From contig NZ_BMMH01000006.1 of NCBI RefSeq assembly GCF_014645735.1, forward strand, positions 388,520-452,519: DNA of 64,000 bases, given 5' to 3'. The position numbers were made by a program, and so were the translations under genes. This document shows, piece after piece, positions 47,301-59,300 of the stretch; position 1 is the first letter of the stretch, and each line of letters starts with the position of its first letter. The notes beneath the pieces are model-generated. The model did not search any database and had not been told where the DNA came from. It was given only the letters and a program-made list of their open reading frames with translations. This DNA comes from Nocardia jinanensis. Lineage in GTDB: Bacteria; Actinomycetota; Actinomycetes; Mycobacteriales; Mycobacteriaceae.

Positions 47301-50300
47301 CCCGCCCGCGGCCGATCGAGCGTTCCGCGGCGAGCCGATCGGCGGCGGCTCTCCCCCGGCTGGTTTCCTCGTAGGCCGCGATCGCGGAATCCAGTAGTTC
47401 GATCTGGAGGCCCCACCGGTTGTACAGGTCGATCGACCCGACCAGCGCCCGGCTCGGCGTATCGGTGGCGCGCCGTAGCGATTCCAGCTCGGCCGACAAA
47501 GGTCCCAGGCCGGCCGGATCCGCCTCCGTCGACGCCGCGATTTCCGCGCGCACCCGCTCCCGGCGCAGCACTGCTTCGTCGCGTTCCCGGGCCAGCGCGG
47601 CCAGCCGCGCGGGTATATCGAGCTCGGCCGCCGGTATGCCATGGTCGTCGGTCCGGGAGCCGGCAGCGCGATCCCGGCCTTGCGCCTCGTCCCAGGCCCA
47701 ACCGTAGAAGTCGGCGTAGCTCCCCTCCGCCAACCGCGGTCCGACACTTCGCAACAGCGGGTGAACGGCGTCGAGGCCGGCCTTCCGGGCGATAGCCACA
47801 GCGGTCGGCCCGCTGCCGGGCGCGGACGACGCGACAGCCTTCAGATACGCGGCGGTATACGCAAGCTCCAGCTCATCGGGTGGTTCTGTGTCGTACCCGG
47901 CTTCCCGCAGCTGCCGCATCGCCTCGCAGCGCCGCGCCTGCGCCCCGGCCTCCTCCTCGAGCCGTCCATCGATATAGTCCGCACGCCGCGGATTCATCGA
48001 CTCTTCGGCCTCGCTCGACCCCGCACGCGCGCGCTCGTACGCCTGCCGAGCGTGGTGGGCACCCGCCACCATTTCTGCTGCCAGTTCGGCATCGGAGAGA
48101 CCGACATCGAGTACGAGAGCTTTCCTGGCCGGATAGAAGCGGTTATCGGCGTGCGCTTCCAGCAGCAGATGGATACCGTTCTCCCGCAGCGCCTCGTCGG
48201 CCCATCTCCCGATCTCGGTGTCCCGCAAGATTTTCCGAACCCGGGCGATTCGCCGCCGCGCGGCCTGCTCGGCGAGATCCAGCCACGGGATCTCCGGCTG
48301 CCGGGATTCCTTTCGCGGTGGCAGTGCCTCGGCCCGTACCGCCCGGACCACACCGTTCCAGTCACTGGCGGCGGACACGTATACACAGTCCAGCGCGGCC
48401 AGACCCGGCTGGTCGGGATGAGCTGCGATCGCCGCGTCCCGGAACTCGGTATGCCCGCTCTCCTCGGCGACGATGTAGAGATGGGGCCGTTCGCCCCCGA
48501 TCACCGCCACGTGGTCGGTCAGCACTCGACCACCCCGAGTAGCTACGGCGCGGGCCAGCACATCTCGAGTGACCGCGGATTCGGCGGCGGCGCGACACGC
48601 GGCAGCGTCTCGCGCCGCCGCGGCGCGCCAGGCGATCAGATCACGCAGCAGCAGTCCCGCGTGTTCGCGGCGCCGGGCATCGGCAGGCGAGTTCGGCACG
48701 GGCACAGTGGCTCGTTGCCGCGTGAATTCCCTGGTGACCGCCCGATCCAGCAGGGCGAGGTCACGGTCGGCGGCGGTTCTGGCCAATGCCGCGCGCCGGA
48801 TTTCCGTTGCTCGCTCCGGCGTGGTCGGGGTGTGCCGGACCGACAGGTCGTCGTGTCCGGCGGCAAGCCACTCGCTCCGAGCTTTCCGCACATAATGACC
48901 GGGTTCGCCGTCTTCACGCGGCTTTGCGAGATGCTTCGCCAATACCTCGACCGCAACCCGAAAGCCGGAGGCATTCCACTCGTCCGGGGCCCCGGCCGGG
49001 TTTGCCGTGCGGGCCGCTGCCACCGCCGCATCGTAGTTGGCGATGAATGTGGCCAATCCCGGCACATCCGCCATATCGTAGCCCTGGTCCGCCAGCGCCC
49101 GAGCGAAGAGCATCTCCCGAACGAACGCGCGGGCTTCACGATGCAGGATCGCCCGCACGTATTCGCCGCGCGCCATCGTGGCGGGGTCCGGCCGGGGATG
49201 GTCCTCGAAATCCAGGGCGTGTTGGTTCTCGTGGATCATGGTGATCGCCTGGTTCCGCAGATCCAGCCCCCGCGACTGAATCAGGCTCGTCAGAAACTCG
49301 GGACGAAACCTACCGACCTCATTCGCTGCGAGGTGCGGTGCCCGCCGGATCTTCGCCGACCGCGACAGCTGCGCCCGCCATCCGGGCCCGGCCTCGGCCA
49401 GCAATCCCAGCTGTAGGTCGTGCAAGGTGTCCTGGGACAGGCCGACTGCGAAATCCAGCTCGCCGAGCTGGGCCGGCACTCCCCCCGGCAGCTCGATCGG
49501 GTTGCCGGCGCTGTCGAAGGCAGCGGCCCACAAACCCGCCGGGCCCGCCGCATCCGTCGTGTCCCGATACGGCCCCAGCACTCCCCTGCCGCGATCCTCG
49601 ATCCGGATCTCGCCGTCCTGATACACCCATCGCAGCACATGTCCGCCGACGCGGTGCTCGTCGGCCACTGCGACGTCGTGCGCGTCGTGTTCGGCCGAGT
49701 TCTCGATCACCACCAGCGACATACCCGCACGCTGCGCTTCGGGTACGCGATGGAACGCTTCGGCGATATGCCGGTGCGGTTGCCGCGGATCCACCTCGAA
49801 CCTGCGAACCAGCCCGATCCGCCCACCGGCGATGCGCACGACCTCACTCGCGGGCATACCGGCGAGGCCGATCTCCCCGGGCCCGGGTATCGATGCGGGG
49901 TCCACCCAGGGCATCATCTCCAGCACCAATCGCCCGCACTGATTCGCGGCGTGCGATGCCTCACGGGCCCCGGTCGAATCGACCGGAGCTCGGTAGGTCG
50001 CTCCGCCGGTCCTCGCCTCGTCACCGGGTTCCTGTTCTTTCCAGTGGGAACTCGGGTCGGCGAGTTGCGCCGCGCGCACGAGCCGACCGAGGTAACTACC
50101 CCGGCCTTCCGTCGGCATATCCGCTCGAGGCCGGCTCGGGACGCCGACGTCCGGCTGGAATCGCGTTCCCGCAGCGGGAGTTGTCGCTGCCCGGCCGGTG
50201 CCCGATGCTGGTTTGTTCAGCGCTCTCCCGGCCGAACCAACTTGTCGGACAGCATGATCGGACCTTTCCCGGTCGACGGGTGCCGCGGCAGTGATCCGTT

Positions 50301-53300
50301 CGTTCGGCGTAGTGCGGGCCTGGTCGCTCCACGGTGTCCGTCCACCTGCGGGCGTGTTCCCCGGTGTCTTCGTCTCCGAATCGGCACGACCTGTTCGATG
50401 GTCCGCCTCGACGGTCACACTCAGGCGTCCGGTCAGCCTCTCTTGTAGGGCGTGCACAATCGACCAGGTCCGGGCGCCGGCGCCGGCGATACCGGAAGTG
50501 TCCAGGCGTGCCGTCGCGATACCGTCGTTCTCCCGCAGATGGACCGTGACCTGAGCGGGCTCGTCGCCGACCGCGCACACGGTGATCCGCACGATGAGCC
50601 CATCGCCCGTCGGCTCGACATCGGCCGCGTGCACCCAGAAGTCGTTTCCGTGTCCCGTGAGTACTGTTCCGGCGTCAAGACCCGCTCGGACCACGTCGAG
50701 ACCAGTCGTGGTGGCCGGTGTGTCGGCCCACAGTTCGCCCTGGCTACCGTCCTCGAATTCGATCGCCGCCGGGTCGATACCACGTTTTATCAGCGCGGAC
50801 TTCATATGCGCAGCGGGCATCGGGTGGCTGTTCCAACCCCGGAAGCCCTCGGAGAAGATGGCGACCTTCGTCAGCTCACCGCCGGCCATCCAGCCCACCG
50901 CGGCAGCCGCTGTCTCGCTTCCCTTCGCGAGCAGCTCGGCGTGCAGGTCCATATGCACGCCTTCCGCGGACACGAGCAGCTCATCGTTCGTGCCCAAACT
51001 CAACGAGTCGCCCCACGCCTTCTCCGTGGTGTGCAGGCCGTGGCGTCCGCCGAACTGTTTCTCGGAATTCACCACGAGCTCGATGACCTCGACCCGCCCG
51101 TGATAGTCGGCGATCGGATCGTCCGGAGTGATCGCCGCGTACTCGGTGGACCGGGCACTGTCTCGGGCCGATACCTGTTCGCTTTCCGGCCCACGGTTCG
51201 TCGTATCCGCACTGTCGCTTCCAGAAGCACCACCGGGGTCGCGTTCGCTTCCGGTCCATTCCGAGCCGTCGGGGTGCTGGTGAAAGGCCAGGAAGGGGGA
51301 GAGCCCGTCTGGCCCGGGACCGGCAGGGCGTCGCCGATAGCCGCTGGGAGCAGCGCGGTTCGGCGCGAACGGGTCGGCCCCGGCGAAGGAGACCACCGGT
51401 CCGGGGAGCGGCGCGACAACCCCGCGCCGCTCCGGCGCGGCCCCGGTGTTGCGGCGCTGCGCGGTGGAGTCGGCGACCGGCCAGAGCCGCTTCCCGCCGC
51501 GCTGCGCCCGGAAACCGAGTCTATGTATCGCGGACACGACTTCGGGAGAGTCGGCCCCGCCGCCGTATACCCGGTACACCGTGCTGACACTGACTCCGGC
51601 CAGGTGGGCGACATCAGCTGCGGTCACCGGCCGGACAGTGCCGAGAACGGTGTATTTGTCGGCAAGCGCGCCGGGAAGCAGGTCGGCGACGAGCAATTCC
51701 GCCAGCTTCACGACCGCACGCCTTCGTATCTGGTTGACCGAGTTCGTGGTCTTGCCCAGTGCGGTCGCGATGTGTTCCGGCGGCGCGCGGTCGAGGAATC
51801 GCAGTTCGAGATATCGCCGCTCTTCATCGCTGACCGCGTCCGCGCTCATCCCGCGAACGAATTTCGCGAAACCCGGCCGGTCGTGCCGTTCGGCTGCCTC
51901 GATCCGCTCGGTCGCTTCGGCGGGGGTGGGCGGGACGAACCCCGTGATCTCTTCGGCCAGGCGGCGCACCGCCTGCTTGTACAGCTGGGCGAGTCCCATC
52001 TCGGTACGGCCCGTTCCCGCGAGCGCAGCCACCATCTCGTCGCGGGTTTTCTCCTGCACGATCCGCAACTCGATGCATTGACGCTCATCGGCCGGCAATT
52101 TCCGCAACGCACGTCGGAACCCGCGTCGATTGTCCAGTGACACCAGCTTGACCAATGCCAAGGCCCGTCCCCCTACGGTGGACACCTCGCCGGTCGTCAG
52201 CGCCGATGCCACCTTCGGGACCAGCCGATCCTGCAATGTTCCCGCGGCCGACTCCGATATTCCCATCGCCACCGCGATCTGTGGAATGGACAGCGGTCTC
52301 TCGACAAGGAATCGCAGACGGATGAACTCGCGATGGCGAGGCGTGAACGTCCGGATAGCGAGCCGTATCGTATCGACCGGGGTGTTACGAACCAGTTCCA
52401 GATCAGCGCCACCGGTCGCGGGGAGTTTCTCCGCCACGGAGGGCATTTCCGCAGCGGCCGGGCCGACGGTGAGCAATTCGGCGGCGCGCACGACAGCGCG
52501 GCGTCGCAGACTGTCCACCGCTTTGCTCGAAATACTCAGCGCAGCGGCGATTTCCGCGTCCGATGCCGCCTCCTCACGCAGGTACCCCATCCCGAGACAT
52601 TTCCACTGCTGCGGCGTGAACGAGCGCCGATGGGGCAGCAGCGCCGCATTGTCCTCGGTCAAGGCACGGGTGAGTACCTCGGATGCCTCGGCGTGTGTCA
52701 GCAATTCGATGCCGGCCAGCCCATCGATGAGCTGGCGGACCAGCACTCCGCAGAGCTGCCGGAGCCGTTTCCGGCTCTTTCCCGTATCGGCCGATATCTC
52801 GGCGAGGGTCCTGCCGTACAGGAACCACTGCGTACCGATCTCTTTCAGGGCCGGGGGCAATTCACCTATGCACTGTCGGATTCGGTCATAGCGAACAGCC
52901 TCCATCACCGCGACTGCCGGGTTGCGCTGCTCGGCCGCCAGAGTCAATGCGAGCTGCCGCAGAGTGGCTCGATCTCGAGTGGTGACCGGCTCGTCCGCCG
53001 ACGATTGCGCCAATTTCGAAGCCACTGCGTACTGCGCGGCCGACAGGTGCTGCAGAGCCCGCTGCCATTCTGATCGACCGGCGGTGGCCAGTGCGCGGCC
53101 CAGCGGACCGCTAGCAGGCTCGCCTTCCCCTAGTACGAAGAGATGATGGAAATGATTTCGCTGCTGGAATTCAGCGAACCGCAGATGTTCCCGCAGTACA
53201 CCGGCCACGCCCGCGAGCGCGGCGGCGCGCACATGCCAGCGCCGGTCGTAGAGCCTCCGGCTCTGCTCGGGGAATACCGCCGTAGGCGTACTCTCGGCGA

Positions 53301-56300
53301 CCTCGCGGGTGGTTGCTTCGAGGAAAGTACGTAGCGCCCGATGCTCGAAGGCAGCCACAGCCTCGTCGCCGGTGTCGGCCAGACTTGCGAACTTCGCGGC
53401 GATCGTGGTGCGTGAATTGGGCTTCGGCTGCCCGAAACGCATGGTCAGCCAGAGACGCTGATGTTCCGGGAGCTGGTGATGCAGCACCCGGTCGATCGCC
53501 CCCAGATCGACGGTCGGTGCGATCCGATACTGCGGCGTGGACGCCGATGCCGGATCATCGGCCAACGCTCTCATGGCTCGCGCACGGATCCGGCGAAGAC
53601 TCAGCGCTGTCTCGGTGGTCCATCCGAACCACTCTCCGAGATCCTGTCCGGGACGGACAGTGGAAAGTTGTTGCGCCGCATAGGTGAAGACTTCGTCGAC
53701 GACCTCGGCGGCTGCGTTCTCGCGCACCCCCCTGACCAGCAGCCGCGCGTGAACAGTGGGCTCGAAGCGCGCACGCAGCAACCCCAGGGCTGCCGGGTCT
53801 CCGTTCAGAGCCGACCGCACCAGCCCTTCCGCGCCCGTGGTCCCCCGGTAGTAGGGGGACCGGTACCCGAGCCGGGCGACAGCCGCCAACACCTTGTGCG
53901 CGACGTCCGCCTCCGCTGATCTCCTGCCCTGGAGCACATTGAAGACCGTCTTCGAGTCGACGCCGGCCGCACGGGCCACATCATCCCGTGAAGGGATCCT
54001 GACCTGGGCCAGGTTCGGGAATCGAGCACCGAACTCGTCGAGAATCCTGGGCGCCAGCTGGTCGACCGACTCGGTGTACAGCCGCGAAATCGTCTGCTGG
54101 CTGCGACGCATGACTCGCGCGGTATCGCGGATGGACAGACCGTCGCGCACTATCAGCCGCAGGCACTGCTGCTGTCTCTTATCCGAACCTGCGGCTACGC
54201 ACTGTTCCCAGAGTTGTTCGTCCGCACGCCAGGCCGCCCAGGCGAGATCACGGTTGTTGCCCTGCCCTGGTCGTCGAGAATGACCACGTGGACGGGACTC
54301 GGCCGACTCACCGCGTGTGCTGGGCAGGCGATACCCGAGGCGGGCAGCGACAGCGAATACCTGCCGGGCGTATTCGGTATCCGGTGACCGCTTTCCGCGA
54401 AGCACCATGGACACCCCGGACACTGTCCCGCCCGCCTCCCGCGCGATATCGCGCAAGGTAGGCGGTGAGATCGCCGCCGATCGCGTTTCTTCGATCGCCG
54501 CAGATACACGCTCCGCCAGGTCGGGAAGGAAAGCCAGCAAACGAGCGTGTATCGCTTCTCGGGTGACGTTGTCACTATCGGCGATTTCGGATATCCCGTA
54601 GCCGAGAAACCACATAACAAAGGTGTCACGGTTCCGCGGACGGGACTTTTCGACAAGGCGGCGCAACACATCGAGATGGTCATCGCGCGCCGACCGCAAC
54701 ACCGCGATCGCGGGCGCGAGCCGGCCGGTGGACATGGCGAGGGTCACGCCGCCTCCGGCGAGCAGCTCCGCCAGCGGCTCGCCTTCCGTCGGAAAACCGT
54801 CGGAATCGTCGAGAGTCTCGTCCGGTGGTGGCTCCTGGTTCAGCGCACCGGCCAACTCACGCAGAATCTCCGGGACCACACGTACGACCACGTCTGCGCC
54901 GACGCCGACCGCGGCGGCCGCGGCCCGGTCGGAACCATTGTCCCCGAACCGCCCCATCAGCATCTGCCGTCGGCCCCGCCTCAGCCCGGCGACCGCCGCT
55001 CGGAACTCCGGATAGCTCGCCCGCTCCAGTGTCGAGCGCGCCGCACCCGACGCCGCGCCCTCGACCGCACCGCGGAACCGCACGAACTCGACCGGTACCG
55101 AGAGCACTTCATCGGCCAACGACAACAGCCACTGGTGGATACTCTCCTGCCCACTGGGGCACTCGTCAGCGCGAATCTCCGCACAGCGGAACACCTCACG
55201 GACCAGCTCGGGGACGAACTGCCGACGCCGCACCGCCCCGATCCGCTGCGCCACCGGCCCCGCGAAATGATCACGCAACCGGTCAGCGGAAACCGGCGAA
55301 CCTTCCGACGACGCCCGCGACCCGGACGGCGCGCCCTGGTAGCGGCCGCCATCCGCCCACGCGCCCGGACCGAGCCGATTATCGTGGGCGTGCCAGACCC
55401 ACGGGTCGGAGCCGCCACGCCGCGAACTCCGACCAGCGCTCTCCGATACCTCGGTGAAACCGGTCTCCGGCCCGGATATCGGCTCCCGCCCGCCGCCGGG
55501 AGGCCGGGGCCGCTCTTCCGCCTGGGCCGCCTCGCCGCCGCTCCACGGTGTCGGTGCGGGGGCAGGTGCGCCGGGCGTTCGGGCGTTCGGTTTCGGTATG
55601 GTCCCGTCTCCGACGTCATCGGCCGGGGATTCGGTGATCGTGCGTGGTGGGTGTGGCTTGTTCTCCCCCGGGGCTGTGGGGCGCTGTCCTCCCGGCGCCG
55701 GGATCCCGAACTGTTCGAATACCGCTCGATACAGCCCGGCCACCTCTCCGTCCGGGGCAAGGAATGCCGATTCGTCCACCACCTGCATACCGGCCATCTG
55801 CATCCCCAGCACTACCTCGTAGAGAGAATGATGCTGCGGTAGCAGGAAGGCCAGAATCGCTCCGGCGGCGGCGGTCTGCGAAATCCCCGCTCGTAGTGGC
55901 AGGCGGAAGCGAAGAGCCAGTCTCGCCGCGGTTCCCGAAATTCCTGCCACGACCGGGAATCCACGTTCGACCGCAGTGCGCCGGAACCACTCACCGTCCG
56001 TCCGGAAATCCAATCTGGCAACGCCCGGCCGCCACGGAAGCGGAACAGCGTACTGGTCCGGGTCCAGTCGTAACGCAGTGGCGGGGCCGACTACTCCTTC
56101 CTCGTGGTAGGCCAGTACGCCGATCACGCCGGCGTGTCGGCCGCTCCTGTCGTATCGGTAGAGCGGCAGGACGTACCGGAATGTGCTGTCCTCGGCCGCG
56201 AGTTCGGTTTCCAGCGTCTCCACATCGACCCGGCCCCGATCGTCGTGTGGTATCCGACGGTGATCGAGCCGGCTCTTCCGGAGCACGGCGAGGCCACCGG

Positions 56301-59300
56301 GAATCGCTTCCAGTTCCCTTAATGACAACGGCATTCCGAGCAGGTTCCAGTCCTGAACGGTCAGACTCCGACGGATCTGATCACGGCCCGCGCGATTCTT
56401 TCTGTCCGCGTAGCTCCGGGTGAGTTCCTCCGCGACAGCGGCGAACCTCGGGTCGGATACGGCGTTGCGTTCATCGCGGATGTCCTGTGCCCTGATTTCT
56501 TTGCGCGGGTCGCCCCCGGTGATCGACTCACGCACCCGGCTCAGCGCGGGCACGTTCAGCCCCGACCGGTCAGCCTGCTTTTGCCAACCCGGCTGGTTCA
56601 GCAGTCGGGCCAGACCCTCGTCCAGCGTTGTGCCCGAAGGCTGGGGAAGTTCCCTGCTTCGGATCATCGCGTTGAGTACCGCGGACATCAGCTCACGGAG
56701 GTTTCCGTCTCGCCGCAGCTCATCCAACGGCACGGAGCGCAAGACCATGCCGCTCGCCGTCGTGTTCGCGGGCGCGTAGAACGCGTTGTCGATCTGCTCA
56801 GGTGCCGCGTCCGGGTGCAGGACGGTCAGAACCGCACGCAGATGATCCAACATCACGACCGCGGCCTGCCTGCTCTCCGGTCTGTGATATAGGGCTCTCG
56901 CCAGCTCGACCTCATCCTGCACACGCCGCAGCCGCCACCCTCGCTCGTCGTCGGCATGGGCCGGTGGTCGTAAGCGCTCGGACAACTCGGCCTGTTCGGG
57001 GACGCCGGCCGCCCCGGCTGTCCCCGGGGCGCCCGGCTGCCGGGCGGCGGACCACGGTGTCCCCGCGGCGGCGGACCGATCCTCCCGGCCGTCATCGGTC
57101 GGAGCGCCGGTGATCGTGCGTGAGGGGTGTGAATCGTGCTCGTGGCCGGGGTTTCGGCGATCGCGAGCTGTGAGCGTGCCCTCGTTGTCGTGGAAGAAGG
57201 CGACGAACGCACTACCGTTGACGAGTCGTTCGTGATCGTAGCTGGGCTGCCAGTGATCCTTGTGGTAGAGCCGGATTCTCGGGGTACTGCCCCGCGTGGG
57301 CGTATCGATAGCCGTGTCGTGGACATACAGAGTGCCGGCGATCATTGTGAGGAGATACCCGTGGGACTCCCGGCCGTCGTCGACCACGACCACGGCGGTG
57401 TCGCCGTCTTTTCCACCGGCACGCAGAGTAGCGGCGACCTGAGCCAGCGGGTCGTCCGGATCATCCGGGTGGCGGGGGCGCTGCGTGCTGGGCAGCGAGT
57501 CGATGTCGACGAGATCGGCCACGATCTTGTCCTCGACGATTCGCCAGTTGTCGGTGGCGTGCCAGGCGGGATTGTTCTCGTCCAGGTCGAGGTCGGGGGC
57601 GTTGCCGAGCACGCGCAGCACCCGGACGAGGCGGCGGGCACAGATCTCATTGCGATGGTCGATATCGCGACCCGCCGGATTCTGTAGCGACTTCGCAGGG
57701 TTCGCCGACCCCTGTGCTCGAGAACCGCTGGTGTACTCGGCTTTCCACGGATAGGTCCCGAATCGGGGGTGGTGTGCCGAACTCTGCTGCGCGGACGAGC
57801 CGTGCGCCGACGAGTCGCTCCACGGCGTCGTTTGCGCGATCGCATCCGCGGGTGCCCGGTCGCTGCCGGAGTCTGTGACCGTGTCGCCGGACTGTACGAA
57901 TGCCGTTACCGGCCCCGGGCTTCCGCCGGAATCTCCGGCTCCCGGAGGTTTCGACTTCGGGGTAACGCCGGGCGTCGCGATCTCACCCTGCGGCGCGGAC
58001 GTCGACGGCGGCGTATCCGTGGTACCCGTGTCCGGAGCTTCGGGACCGGCGTGCCGGGAGCCACGGGCATCCGACTGCTGCGCAGGACCTGTCCCGGTGC
58101 CGTCGAGTAGGCCTCGTCGTTGCGCTTCCAGTGCCAGACCCAGTTTGCTGTCGACGCCGAACTTGCCGTACAGCTCGGCCATGAGCCGCCGGCGGCGACG
58201 ATCCCCCACCCTTAGCTCGGCTTCGATGGTGTCGTTCGTCTCGCCGTGCGCCACCAGCCGGACGACACGGGTTTCGATCGCCGACAGTTCGACGGTATCG
58301 CCGCGTACGGTGTCGTTGACCAACACACCAGCGCGCACAGCCGCCAGGACGGTCGGGATCACACCCTGGGTACGGAATTCCTGCTCCGCATGCGAGAAGT
58401 AGCTGCCGACCGTGTTGCGTGGGAGATTCAGAATCGGGGCGGCTGTTCTGGCCGAGTGGCCCTGCATGAACAGGTTCAGAACTTCGATCTCGTGTTCGCT
58501 CAAGCCCGCGCCGGCCTGATTCGCCACGTGAGTTCGGAAGACTTGCAAAGTATTCGACGGCACGACTGGCGCGCTCTCGGGGGTCCGGTCGGGCAGATCG
58601 TCCGCCAGCAGACCCAGGATCTCGACCTGGGCGGGTGACAGCCCGAGATCTCGCGCGGAACGACGCGCCTGTGCCGTCGGCGCCGCGCGCACAGCCGTCG
58701 CGCCCGCCAGTTTGTCATTCAGCCGCAGAAGTATCCGGTTCGCTCGTTCCGGAGTCAGTCCCAGCACGGCACCGAGAGAGCGTGCCGGGTCACCGCCGGC
58801 CACGGCGATACCTGCGACAATACGTACGATTTGCGCTTCGTACTCGGACAATCCGACGCTGCGGGGCTCCGGGGTGTCCAATACCTCGGAGCCTTGGAGA
58901 TGCCCTTCGCTACTACCGAGGCCACTCTCTGTGGTTATCGGCGCGGAAACAGTCGCCATCGCGTGAAATGCCGCACGAATTTTCGGGAGGGCCTCGTCGA
59001 GGATGACCTGGGCGCTCTCCGGCGAGATGGCACAGCGCCGGGCGACCCTGGACACCGGAAGCTCCTCGTAGAGCCGCAGCCGCACAACATGGACCGCGAG
59101 TTCGACGTCCGGCAGACCTACCAGCGCATGCCGTAGGAGCGCCATGTACTTCTTCGAAAGCGGTCGGCTCGCGGCCGAGCGTCGCTCGAGGATCGCACGT
59201 GCTCGTGCGACCTGAGCCAGTTCGAGATCGAGTGCTCGCGCTAGCTCGATATCGGGGATCGTATCGGGTTCACCGGTACGCTGGACGTAGGATTCGACCC

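Noticed and set aside
47641..49416. A 591-codon plus-strand open frame
   Set aside because: Antisense to the metallopeptidase-like part of the giant gene. Composition is typical of a shadow frame.
51490..54460. Real LacI repressor genes
   Set aside because: The three LacI heads lie inside one long frame and lack periplasmic-binding-protein domains.
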